From: JBBRVW01 sp038246545
GTDB taxonomy: Bacteria; Actinomycetota; Actinomycetes; JACCUZ01
Direction of reading: 5' to 3'
DNA length: 64,000 nucleotides
NCBI GenBank assembly: GCA_038246545.1
Contig: JBBRVW010000027.1
Location: 1 to 64,000 of the forward strand
The notes beneath the pieces were generated by a model. It searched no databases, was not told the origin of the DNA, and saw nothing but the letters and a program-made list of their open reading frames with translations. Position 1 is the stretch's first letter; the number at the start of each line of letters is the position of its first letter. A program made the position numbers and the translations under genes. Below, one piece after another: positions 44,170 through 51,916 of the stretch.

Positions 44170-44573
44170 GTCGGACAGACGTCGACGTTCAGTCGACCGC
44201 CGTGAGCTCGGCCAGGCGGCCGACGAGGGCGCCCTGGCCACCAGCGAGCACGTGTGCGTTTCGCAGCGGGAGCCAGAAGAAGCGGAACGCCAGCGGGTCT
44301 GGCGTTCCGGCGTGAGCCTCCTCGTGGAGCCACTCCTCGGCGACCGGGCCGTCAGCTGCCAGCTGAAAGAAGCTCCGGAGTGCGACAGGTAGCTGGTGAT
44401 CGGACGTCTGAGCTGTCCGGACCCCCCGGGCTGCGGCTGGTGCAGAGCCAATCGAGGACTGGTTCGGTCTCCTCGAACGAGGGTGAGCCGCAGCCTTGCC
44501 GTCGCTGCTTGTGCACAGTGGAATGCCTTGCACAGTAACGGTTTCCGACCTTCCCACCGGATCCGACCTGCGG
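44170..44573. other. 400-base gap with a possible gene remnant on the minus strand
   Basis: From 44400 down to a stop at 44189 the minus strand encodes LPVALRSFFQLAADGPVAEE, then WLHEEAHAGTPDPLAFRFFW and LRNAHVLAGGQGALVGRLAE. It looks like real coding sequence but has no start codon or upstream homology I can see. From 44400 to 44573 neither strand looks coding and the composition is less GC-rich. It may be the tail of a gene lost when the HNH region was inserted. Confidence 0.3.
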
Positions 44574-44595
44574 TAGGATTCGAACATGTGTTCGA
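44574..44595 (+). promoter_or_regulatory. LexA (SOS) box over the promoter and start of the HNH gene
   Basis: TCGAAC-ATGT-GTTCGA (44580-44595) is a perfect match to the actinobacterial LexA box TCGAAC-N4-GTTCGA. It directly follows a -10 hexamer TAGGAT (44574-44579) and contains the ATG of the gene at 44586. Transcription would start at about that ATG, so LexA bound here would block initiation, and DNA damage should induce the gene. Confidence 0.75.
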
Positions 44596-45944
44596 TCACG
44601 GGAAGAGGGGTGGAGGAGGGCCTCGGCGCCGTGGACGCCACCCTGTCCACCCTGGCCGACCTGCTCGGTCACGGCTCCCACGCCGCCGCGGACACCGTCT
44701 CAGACCTGACCCATGACCAGCTGCGCGGGCTGGTCGGGGACCTGACCCGGCTCCAGGCTCGCACCCAAGCACTGCTGCTCTCGGCTGTCGGCGAAGTCGA
44801 CGCGCGCGGCAGCTACGCCCTGGACGGGGCGCTGACCGCCGGCGCCTGGCTACGCGCCACCACCCGCGCCACCCCTGCCGCTGCAGCCGGCACCGTGCGC
44901 ACCGCCCGCGCCCTACGCACCGGCACCCTGCCCCACACCACCGCCGCGCTGGCAGCCGGCGCGATCACCGCTCGGCACGCGCAGCTGATCGCCGACGCCA
45001 CCATCGGTGCACCCGCCGAGGCTGTCGCCCTGATCGAGCCCGAAGCGGTCGCCCTCGCGTCCGAGGCCGACCTGCGGGCCACCGCCCACCTGATGCGCGC
45101 ATTCACCGAGGCTCTGGACCCCGACGCCGCCGATGAGGCCGCGGTCCGCCGCTACGACCGGGCCGGGATCACCCTCTCACCCACCCTGGGCGGGTCGTTC
45201 GTGATCGCCGGCGCCGCCGACGAGACCACCGGCGCCACCCTGGCCGCCGCCATCGACGCTGCCAGCCCGCTGGTGCGCGGCGACACCCGCACCCCGGCCC
45301 GTCGCCGCCTCGACGGCCTGACCGATATCGCCCGGCACTGGCTGCACACCCGGCCCAGCGACCAGCCCGACCCAGGCGACCGGAGCACCGGCCGCTACCG
45401 CACCCAGCTCGTCGTCACCCTCGACGCCGCCAGCCTGACCACCCCCGGCCCAGGCGCCGCCGAGCAACCGACGATCCCCGCAGCGCCCGTCGGATCAGCC
45501 GGCGGCACCCTGAGCTGGGCCGGGCCGGTCACCGCCGCCACCGCCCGCCGCCTCGGCTGCGACTCGCTGGCCACGTTCCTCACCCTCGGTCCCGACGGGT
45601 CCGTCATCGAGGCCGGCACCCAGCGCAGGTTCTTCACCACCGCCCAACGTCGCGCCATGATCGGCCGCGACGGTCACACCTGCGCCGCCCCCTACTGCGA
45701 CCGGCCTGTCATCTGGTCAGACGCCCACCACCTCGTCCCCGTCGAGGACGGCGGACCCACCACCGTCGCGAACGGCGCCCTCCCCTGCGAAGCCCACCAC
45801 CTGGTGCTGCACGAAGGCCACTGGCAGCTCCGCCGACTCCCCGACAGCCGCTACCAGCTGCACCACTCCCGCACCGGCAGAACCCTCGGCCCCGAACCGG
45901 ACCCCGCCGGACGCACCCGACCCCCACTACACCGACGCGAGTGA
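44586..45944 (+). CDS. DUF222 / 13E12-family HNH endonuclease
   Basis: 452 residues. The N-terminal DUF222 domain (about 20-300) contains LTHDQLRGLVGDLTRLQARTQALLLSAVGEVDARG, GAWLRATTRATPAAAAGTVRTARAL, GAITARHAQLIADAT and RRRLDGLTDIARHWL. The C-terminal HNH nuclease has CAAPYCDRPVIWSDAHHLVPVEDGGPTTVANGALPCEAHHLVLHEG, with the zinc Cys pairs and the His of the catalytic HH intact. M. tuberculosis 13E12 repeat genes are of this family and some belong to its LexA regulon. The ATG lies within a LexA box just past a -10, suggesting a leaderless transcript; GTG 44631, with GGAGGAGGG upstream, is an alternative start. Confidence 0.88.
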   Translation: MCSITGRGVEEGLGAVDATLSTLADLLGHGSHAAADTVSDLTHDQLRGLVGDLTRLQARTQALLLSAVGEVDARGSYALDGALTAGAWLRATTRATPAAAAGTVRTARALRTGTLPHTTAALAAGAITARHAQLIADATIGAPAEAVALIEPEAVALASEADLRATAHLMRAFTEALDPDAADEAAVRRYDRAGITLSPTLGGSFVIAGAADETTGATLAAAIDAASPLVRGDTRTPARRRLDGLTDIARHWLHTRPSDQPDPGDRSTGRYRTQLVVTLDAASLTTPGPGAAEQPTIPAAPVGSAGGTLSWAGPVTAATARRLGCDSLATFLTLGPDGSVIEAGTQRRFFTTAQRRAMIGRDGHTCAAPYCDRPVIWSDAHHLVPVEDGGPTTVANGALPCEAHHLVLHEGHWQLRRLPDSRYQLHHSRTGRTLGPEPDPAGRTRPPLHRRE

Positions 45945-46061
45945 CGCGTGACACCAACAGATCGCGACGACGACGACGACGACGTCGGCGACGGCCCAGC
46001 GTCCCGGATCGGGAACAGCCACCCCTAGGGGGACGGCCCGCGGCCAGGGGCAGATGCCCGG
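45945..46061. repeat. Intergenic simple repeat and small palindrome
   Basis: A run of GAC/CGA triplets occupies about 45964-45985. CCCCTAGGGG at 46022-46031 is a perfect palindrome. No gene is seen. Confidence 0.4.
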
Positions 46062-46089
46062 TTGACCGCGTCCCGTTTCGGGCTACGGT
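46062..46089 (+). promoter_or_regulatory. Promoter of the secreted repeat protein
   Basis: TTGACC (46062-46067) and TACGGT (46084-46089) with a 16-base spacer. Predicted start at about 46096 gives a leader of about 68 bases before ATG 46164. Confidence 0.45.
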
Positions 46090-46163
46090 CGAACCCAGGC
46101 CGTCCGAACGGGTGGCGATCCGTCGAGCGACCTTCCATACCCCTGCCTCGGGAAGGACTCGTC

Positions 46164-46769
46164 ATGCACACGTCTCGTCTCACCGTCCGAACTCTCCGGA
46201 CCTCCGGCCCCGGCCTCGTCATCGCCGTCCTGCTGCTGGCCCTCGTCGTCGGGAGCGGCAGCGCCTGGGCCGCAGGCAAGATCGGTGCCTCCGACATCAA
46301 GAAGAACGCGGTCCGCTCGAAGCACATCAAGAACGGTGCGGTGCACACCCGGGACATCCGGGCCGGCGCCGTGACGGGAGCCAAGGTCGCGGCCGACTCC
46401 CTGACCGGTGCCCAGGTCGCCGCAGACTCCCTGACCGGCGCCCAGATCGACGAGTCCACGCTCGGACAGGTCCCTGACTCGGCGAAGCTCGCCGGGCGCC
46501 TGCCGGCGACGTTCCTCAACAGCACCATCTACAAGACCGAGGCTCTGACCACGACCGGCACCAGGCTCGGGGACAACTCCAACGTCATCTCCTTCGCGTG
46601 CAATCCCGGAGACATCCTGCTGTCCGGCGGCCCGGCCAGCGTGGCTGTCACCAGTGACCTGCTGGAGAGCTTCCCGACGCCCGGGAGCACCAACAGCTGG
46701 ACGGCCCGGATCTACGACAACGGGACCGCGGACAGCTTCACGGTGGTGATCCTCTGCGTCGACCAGTGA
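46164..46769 (+). CDS. Secreted repeat protein of unknown function
   Basis: 201 residues. The signal peptide contains SGPGLVIAVLLLALVVGSGS and ends AWAAGK. Next come short repeats of about 10 residues: IGASDIKKNAVRSKHIKNGA, VHTRDIRAGAVTGAKV, AADSLTGAQVAADSLTGAQI. These look like stacked beta turns. A C-terminal domain of about 120 residues has two widely spaced Cys (ISFACNPGD, VVILCVDQ) that could form a disulfide. The pattern is common in actinobacterial exported proteins without known role. GGGAAGGA precedes ATG 46164. Confidence 0.8.
   Translation: MHTSRLTVRTLRTSGPGLVIAVLLLALVVGSGSAWAAGKIGASDIKKNAVRSKHIKNGAVHTRDIRAGAVTGAKVAADSLTGAQVAADSLTGAQIDESTLGQVPDSAKLAGRLPATFLNSTIYKTEALTTTGTRLGDNSNVISFACNPGDILLSGGPASVAVTSDLLESFPTPGSTNSWTARIYDNGTADSFTVVILCVDQ
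46386..46445 (+). repeat. 30-base tandem duplication inside the repeat protein gene
   Basis: Two adjacent 30-base units (46386-46415 and 46416-46445) differ at three positions and each encode VAADSLTGAQ. This is a recent in-frame duplication, so repeat number is probably variable. Confidence 0.7.
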
Positions 46770-46772
46770 GGT

Positions 46773-46817
46773 CGGACCGTCGCGGTCCGTGACAGCCGGT
46801 GCCGGGCGGGGCATGAT
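46773..46817 (+). promoter_or_regulatory. Promoter and operator candidate of the purine operon
   Basis: GTGACA (46789-46794) and CATGAT (46812-46817) are separated by 17 bases, a reasonable promoter. Directly upstream, CGGACCG-TCG-CGGTCCG (46773-46789) is a perfect 7-base inverted repeat touching the -35. It may be an operator for a purine regulator or a terminator of the preceding gene. Confidence 0.45.
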
Positions 46818-46852
46818 CACGGGACCCACGCGCAGGAGGTCGAGTCGTCACG

Positions 46853-47728
46853 ATGGAGTTCCTGGCACCGGTCACCTGGCTCGACGCGTTGGCGGCCCGC
46901 AGCGAGCATCCGGACGCCGTCGCGATCGCCGGCGGCACGGACGTCATGGTCGAGCTCAACTTCGACCGGCACCGGCCGCCGGCGCTGCTCGACCTCACCC
47001 GGGTGCCGGAGCTGCACGAGTGGTCGCGCGACGACGACGGTGGCATCCGGCTCGGCGCCGGTGTTCCGTACACCCGGGTGATGCGCGAGCTGGCCGACGT
47101 GGCACCCGGGCTGGTGATGGCCGCGCGCACGGTCGGGTCGCCGCAGATCCGGGCTCGCGGCACCGTCGGCGGCAACCTCGGCTCGGCGTCCCCGGCCGGC
47201 GACTGCCATCCCGTGCTGCTCGCGGTCGACGCAGTGGTCGAGGTCGAGTCGGTGCGCGGCAGCCGCCGGATCCCGGTCGCCGAGTTCTTCACCGGAGTGA
47301 AGAAGCACGCCCTGGAGCCGGACGAGCTGATCGCCGCCGTGCACCTCCCGGCCGGTGCCGGGCTGGAGCAGTTCGCGAAGATCGGCACCCGCAACGCGAT
47401 GGTGATCGCCGTGACGTCGTTCGGTCTTGCGCTGCACCCGGAGCGGCAGGCCGTGGGCGCGGCACTGGGCTCGGCGGCGCCCACACCTCGGCACGCCCGG
47501 GGCGCCGAGGCGTTCCTCGCCTCCGCGTTGGCCGACGACGGGCTGTGGGAGTCCCGCGGCGAGATCCCGGCGAGCATCGCGGCACGGTTCGGCGACCTGG
47601 TCGCCGCGGACGCCGCACCGATCGACGACGTGCGCGGCACGGCGGCGTACCGGCGGCACGCGCTGTCCGTGCTGGCGCGGCGCACGCTCGGGTGGGCGTG
47701 GCGCGACTACCAGGGGGCGGCCGCATGA
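46853..47728 (+). CDS. xdhB: Xanthine dehydrogenase FAD-binding subunit
   Basis: 291 residues. FAD_binding_5 domain: VAIAGGTDVMVELNFDRHRPPALLDLTRVPEL, GAGVPYTRVMREL, VGSPQIRARGTVGGNLGSASPAGD and EFFTGVKKHALEPDELIAAVHLP. The CO_deh_flav_C domain follows from about 170. It passes electrons from the iron-sulfur subunit to NAD. It is the first gene of the purine operon; an AGGAGG site lies before the ATG. Its stop overlaps xdhC by 4 bases. Confidence 0.93.
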   Translation: MEFLAPVTWLDALAARSEHPDAVAIAGGTDVMVELNFDRHRPPALLDLTRVPELHEWSRDDDGGIRLGAGVPYTRVMRELADVAPGLVMAARTVGSPQIRARGTVGGNLGSASPAGDCHPVLLAVDAVVEVESVRGSRRIPVAEFFTGVKKHALEPDELIAAVHLPAGAGLEQFAKIGTRNAMVIAVTSFGLALHPERQAVGAALGSAAPTPRHARGAEAFLASALADDGLWESRGEIPASIAARFGDLVAADAAPIDDVRGTAAYRRHALSVLARRTLGWAWRDYQGAAA

Positions 47729-48186
47729 GGATCGAGTTGACGGTCAACGGCGAGAGGCGTCAGGCCGACGACGTGTGGGAGGGCGAGAGCCTCCTCTACG
47801 TCCTGCGCGAGAGGCTCGGGCTGCCCGGCTCCAAGAACGCCTGCGAGCAGGGCGAGTGCGGCTCGTGCTCGGTCTACCTCGACGGCGCCGTGGTGTGCGC
47901 CTGTCTCGTCGCTGCCGGCCAGGCGCAGGACCGCGAGGTCGTCACGGTCGAGGGCCTCGCCGACAGCGAGAGGCTCGACCCGGTCCAGCAGGCGTTCCTC
48001 GACGCCGGCGCGGTCCAGTGCGGCTTCTGCACACCCGGCCTCGTCGTCGCCGTGCACGACCTGCTCGACCGGGTGCCCGAGCCCGACGACGACACCGTCC
48101 GCGAGGCGCTGGCCGGCAACCTGTGCCGCTGCACGGGCTACGAGGCGATCCTCGACGCGGTGCGGCTCGCGGTGGAGCGCAGGTGA
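47725..48186 (+). CDS. xdhC: Xanthine dehydrogenase 2Fe-2S subunit
   Basis: 153 residues with both clusters: the plant-ferredoxin-type CEQGECGSCSVYLDGAVVCAC and the second set CGFCTPG plus NLCRCTGYEAI. This is the standard small subunit of molybdenum hydroxylases. Coupled by 4-base overlaps to xdhB upstream and to the deaminase downstream. Confidence 0.94.
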   Translation: MRIELTVNGERRQADDVWEGESLLYVLRERLGLPGSKNACEQGECGSCSVYLDGAVVCACLVAAGQAQDREVVTVEGLADSERLDPVQQAFLDAGAVQCGFCTPGLVVAVHDLLDRVPEPDDDTVREALAGNLCRCTGYEAILDAVRLAVERR

Positions 48187-49568
48187 GCGACGTGCTCGTC
48201 GTCGAGGGCGCGACGGTCGTCACGGTCGACGGCGACGCGGGCGCCGGCAGCGAGCACGCGAGCGGCCACGTCGTCGTCGAGGGCAACCGGATCACGGCTG
48301 TCGGAGCAGGCCCGGCTCCCGAGGCCCTACGCCGGTCGGCGGCCCGCGTCGTCGATGGCTCCGGCTGCGTGCTCACCCCCGGCTTGGTCAACACCCACCA
48401 GCACCTCTACCAGTGGGCCACCCGCGGACTGGCGGTCGACGCCACGCTGTTCGAGTGGCTCACCGAGCTCTACCCGGTGTGGGCGGGCATCGACGAGGAG
48501 GTCGTGCGGGCAGCGTCTGCCGCCGCCCTCGGCTGGCTGGCCCGCACCGGCTGCACGACCAGCACCGACCACCACTACGTCTTCCCGGCCGGCGGCGGTG
48601 ACCTGCTCGCGGCCGAGATCGAGTCGGCGACCGCGGTGGGCCTGCGCTTCCACCCGACCCGCGGCTCGATGGACCTCGGCCGCAGCCAGGGCGGCCTGCC
48701 GCCGGACTCGGTCGTCGAGGACCTCGACGCCGTGCTCACCGCCACCGAGGACGCCCTCACCCGATTCCACGACCCGTCGCCCGGCGCGATGGTGCGGGTC
48801 GCGGTCGCGCCGTGCTCACCGTTCTCGGTCACCGCGAAGCTCATGACCGAGGCTGCTGCGCTGGCCCGTCGGCACGAGGTGCGGTTGCACACGCACCTCG
48901 CCGAGACGGCCGACGAGGAGGAGTTCTGCCGCGAGCGCTTCGGTGCCACTCCCACCGAGTACGTCGACTCGCTCGGCTGGCTCGGTCCCGACGTCTGGAT
49001 GGCGCACGCCGTGCACCTCGACGACTCTGCAGTCGCGCGGTTCGCGGCGACCGGCACGGGGGTGGCGCACTGCCCCTCGAGCAACGCCCGCCTCGGCGCC
49101 GGCATCGCGCGCACCCGCGACCTCGTCGACGCCGGCGTGCCCGTCGGGCTGGGTGTCGACGGCGCGGCGTCCAACGAGGCCGGCTCGCTGCTCGAGGAGC
49201 TGCGGCACGCCGCGCTGTTCGCCCGCGCCCTCGGCGGACCCACCGCGCTCGGCGTCCGCGACGCCGTCCGGCTCGCGACCATGGGCGGTGCCCGGGTGCT
49301 GGGCCGCGACGACGAGCTCGGCAGCATCGAGCTCGGGAAGCTGGCCGACCTCGCGCTCTGGCGGGTCGACACCCTCGCGCACGCCGGTATCGCCGACCCG
49401 GTCGCGGCGCTCGCGCTCGGGTCGCCGCCGCCGCTGGAGCTGTTGCTCGTCGACGGGCGCCCGGTCGTCGAGCAGGACCGGCTGGTGAGAGTCGACGAGG
49501 AGACGCTGGCCCGCGATGCGACGACGGTGTCGCACCGGCTGCTCGAGCGGGCGGGGGTGACCTCGTGA
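48183..49568 (+). CDS. 8-oxoguanine deaminase / guanine-deaminase-type amidohydrolase
   Basis: 461 residues. Metal motifs: TPGLVNTHQHLYQWATRG (HxH), LHTHLAETADEE, AHAVHLDDS and GLGVDGAASNEAGSLLEELRHAALF. The GVDGxASN motif is typical of 8-oxoguanine deaminases, which also include enzymes acting on related purines. It converts 8-oxoguanine to urate, or guanine to xanthine; either product feeds this operon. It sits between the xdh subunit genes, coupled to both by GTGA overlaps, so it is made in step with xanthine dehydrogenase. Confidence 0.85.
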   Translation: MSDVLVVEGATVVTVDGDAGAGSEHASGHVVVEGNRITAVGAGPAPEALRRSAARVVDGSGCVLTPGLVNTHQHLYQWATRGLAVDATLFEWLTELYPVWAGIDEEVVRAASAAALGWLARTGCTTSTDHHYVFPAGGGDLLAAEIESATAVGLRFHPTRGSMDLGRSQGGLPPDSVVEDLDAVLTATEDALTRFHDPSPGAMVRVAVAPCSPFSVTAKLMTEAAALARRHEVRLHTHLAETADEEEFCRERFGATPTEYVDSLGWLGPDVWMAHAVHLDDSAVARFAATGTGVAHCPSSNARLGAGIARTRDLVDAGVPVGLGVDGAASNEAGSLLEELRHAALFARALGGPTALGVRDAVRLATMGGARVLGRDDELGSIELGKLADLALWRVDTLAHAGIADPVAALALGSPPPLELLLVDGRPVVEQDRLVRVDEETLARDATTVSHRLLERAGVTS

Positions 49569-51916
49569 CGACGACATCGAGGGAGGCCACCGAGCGCGTG
49601 GTGGGCGGTGGCGTCGGTGCCGATGCCGACCGTCCCGACGGCGTGCTCAAGGTGAGCGGCGAGTTCGCCTACGGCAGCGACCTGTGGGCCGACGAGATGC
49701 TGTGGGGCGTCACGCTGCGCAGCCCGCACCCGTCGGCGCGCATCGTGTCGATCGACATCGGCCCGGCCCTCGCGGTGCCCGGTGTCTACGCGGTGCTCAC
49801 CGCCGACGACGTGCCGGGGGAGAAGCGCTACGGCCTCGAGGTCGACGACCAGCCGGTTCTGGCGACAGGAGTGGTGCGCTACCAGGGCGAGGCGGTGGCA
49901 CTCGTCGCCGCCGAGCATCCCGAGACCGCCCGCCGGGCCGCGGCCCGCATCGTGGTCGACTACGAGGTGCTCGCGCCGGTCACCGACGCGAGGGCCGCGC
50001 TCGAGCCCGGTGCCCCGGTGCTGCACCCCGAGCCGACGCCGGTCGTGGAGCGGTCGCGTGAGGACGCCGACCTGCGCCCGCGCGGCAACCTGGTGCGGCA
50101 CCTGAAGATCCGCAAGGGCGACCCGGAGCCCACGGCTGCCGTCGTCGTCGAGGGCGACTACGAGGTCGGCATGCAGGACCAGGCCTTCCTCGGGCCGGAG
50201 TCCGGCCTCGCGGTGCCCGGTGAGGACGGCGGCATCGACCTGTTCGTGGCCACCCAGTGGCTGCACGTCGACCAGCAGCAGATCTGCCGCGCCCTGGCAC
50301 TGCCGGCCGACAAGGTCCGGCTCACCCTCGCCGGGGTCGGTGGCGCGTTCGGCGGTCGCGAGGACCTGTCGATGCACGTGCACGCCTGCCTGCTGGCGCT
50401 GCACACCGGCAAGCCGGTGAAGATGTCGTACAACCGCGAGGAGTCCTTCTTCGGCCACGTGCACCGGCACCCAGCAACGATGCACTACGCGCACGGCTTC
50501 ACCCGCGACGGCGACCTGGTCTTCGTCCGCGCGCAGATCTGGCTCGACGGTGGCGCCTACCTGTCGAGCAGTGCGGCCGTGGTCGGCAACGCCGGGCTGA
50601 TGGGCATCGGGCCCTACGTCGTGCCCAACGTCCGGATGGACTGCTACGGCTCCTACACCAACAACCCGCCGTGCGGCGCGATGCGCGGGTTCGGTGCCGT
50701 GCAGGCCGCGTTCGCCTACGAGTCGCAGATGGACAGGGCGGCCGAGGCGCTCGGCATGGACCCGGTCGACCTGCGCTGCCGCAACGCGATGGAGGAGGGC
50801 TCGGTCGCACCGACCGGGCAGGTGCTCGACAGCCCGGCGCCGGTGGTCGAGCTGCTGCGCCGGCTGCAGGCCATGCCGATGCCGGCGGCGCCGCCCACCG
50901 ACGGCCACGACCTGCGGCGGCTGCCCGGCGGGGTCGCCAACTCCACCCACGGCGAGGGCGTTCGGCGAGGTGTCGGCTACGCCGTGGCGTACAAGAACAT
51001 CGGCTTCTCCGAGGGCTTCGACGACTACTCCACGGCGCGGGTGCGGCTGGAGGCCGTTGCCGGCCAGCCGGTCGTCATGGTGCACACCGCCGCTGCCGAG
51101 GTGGGCCAGGGCCTGGTCACGGTGCAGCAGCAGATCGCCCGCACCGAGCTCGGGGTCGATCGGGTCGTCGTCGCGCCCGCCGACACCGCCGTCGGCAGCG
51201 GCGGCTCGTCGTCGGCGTCCCGGCAGACCTACGTGACCGGCGGCGCCGTGCGCGAGGCGTGCCGGCTGGTCCGCGAGCAGGTGCTCGCCCGGGCAGGTGC
51301 CGACCGGTGGGAGGACGTCGACCTCGCAGCCGTCCTGGGCGACGAGCCCGTCGAGGCGACGACCGAGTGGCGGCACCGGCCGACCGAGGCGGTCGACCCC
51401 GAGACGGGGCAGGGCTTCGCGCACGTGCAGTACGCCTTCGCTGCCCACCGCGCCGTCGTCGACGTCGATGTCGAGCTCGGGCTGGTCAAGGTCGTCGAGC
51501 TGGCCTGCAGCCAGGACGTCGGCAAGGCGATCAACCCCAAGGCCGTCGTCGGCCAGATCGTCGGTGGGACCGCGCAGGGCATGGGACTGGCGCTGATGGA
51601 GGAGGTCGTCGTCACCGACGGCATCATCAGGAACCCGTCGTTCACCGACTACCTCATCCCGACGATCCTCGACATGCCGCCGATGCAGGTCGACGTGCTC
51701 GAGCTGCCCGACCCGCACGCGCCGTACGGGCTCCGGGGGGTGGGGGAGCCGCCGACCATCTCCTCGGGGCCGGCCGTGCTCGCGGCGGTGCGGGCGGCGA
51801 CCGGCCAGTTCCTGACGCGGGTGCCGGTGCGCCCGGAGCACATCGTTCTGAGCGGCGACGTCCGGAGCGAGGGACGAGCGGAGGCGGAGCGCGACCCGTC
51901 GACCGGCACGACGTGA
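49565..51916 (+). CDS. xdhA: Xanthine dehydrogenase molybdopterin-binding subunit
   Basis: 783 residues. Molybdenum cofactor and active-site blocks: EVGMQDQAFLGPESGLAVP, VGGAFGGREDLSMHVHACLLAL, NPPCGAMRGFGAVQAAFAYESQMD, HTAAAEVGQGLVTVQQQIA, SSSASRQTYVTGGAV, and the catalytic Glu in YGLRGVGEPPTISSGPAVLAAV. This is the site that hydroxylates hypoxanthine and xanthine to urate. A GTGA overlap joins it to the deaminase; another joins it to allantoinase. Confidence 0.94.
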   Translation: MTTTSREATERVVGGGVGADADRPDGVLKVSGEFAYGSDLWADEMLWGVTLRSPHPSARIVSIDIGPALAVPGVYAVLTADDVPGEKRYGLEVDDQPVLATGVVRYQGEAVALVAAEHPETARRAAARIVVDYEVLAPVTDARAALEPGAPVLHPEPTPVVERSREDADLRPRGNLVRHLKIRKGDPEPTAAVVVEGDYEVGMQDQAFLGPESGLAVPGEDGGIDLFVATQWLHVDQQQICRALALPADKVRLTLAGVGGAFGGREDLSMHVHACLLALHTGKPVKMSYNREESFFGHVHRHPATMHYAHGFTRDGDLVFVRAQIWLDGGAYLSSSAAVVGNAGLMGIGPYVVPNVRMDCYGSYTNNPPCGAMRGFGAVQAAFAYESQMDRAAEALGMDPVDLRCRNAMEEGSVAPTGQVLDSPAPVVELLRRLQAMPMPAAPPTDGHDLRRLPGGVANSTHGEGVRRGVGYAVAYKNIGFSEGFDDYSTARVRLEAVAGQPVVMVHTAAAEVGQGLVTVQQQIARTELGVDRVVVAPADTAVGSGGSSSASRQTYVTGGAVREACRLVREQVLARAGADRWEDVDLAAVLGDEPVEATTEWRHRPTEAVDPETGQGFAHVQYAFAAHRAVVDVDVELGLVKVVELACSQDVGKAINPKAVVGQIVGGTAQGMGLALMEEVVVTDGIIRNPSFTDYLIPTILDMPPMQVDVLELPDPHAPYGLRGVGEPPTISSGPAVLAAVRAATGQFLTRVPVRPEHIVLSGDVRSEGRAEAERDPSTGTT

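Noticed and set aside
44571..44585. GGATTCGAA-like sequence as a tRNA T-arm
   Set aside because: No acceptor stem, anticodon arm or CCA-adjacent pairing is present; the bases belong to the -10 and LexA box.
49680..50300. Several Arg/Ala-rich open frames opposite and inside xdhA
   Set aside because: They are shadows of a well-supported gene and have no family resemblance.
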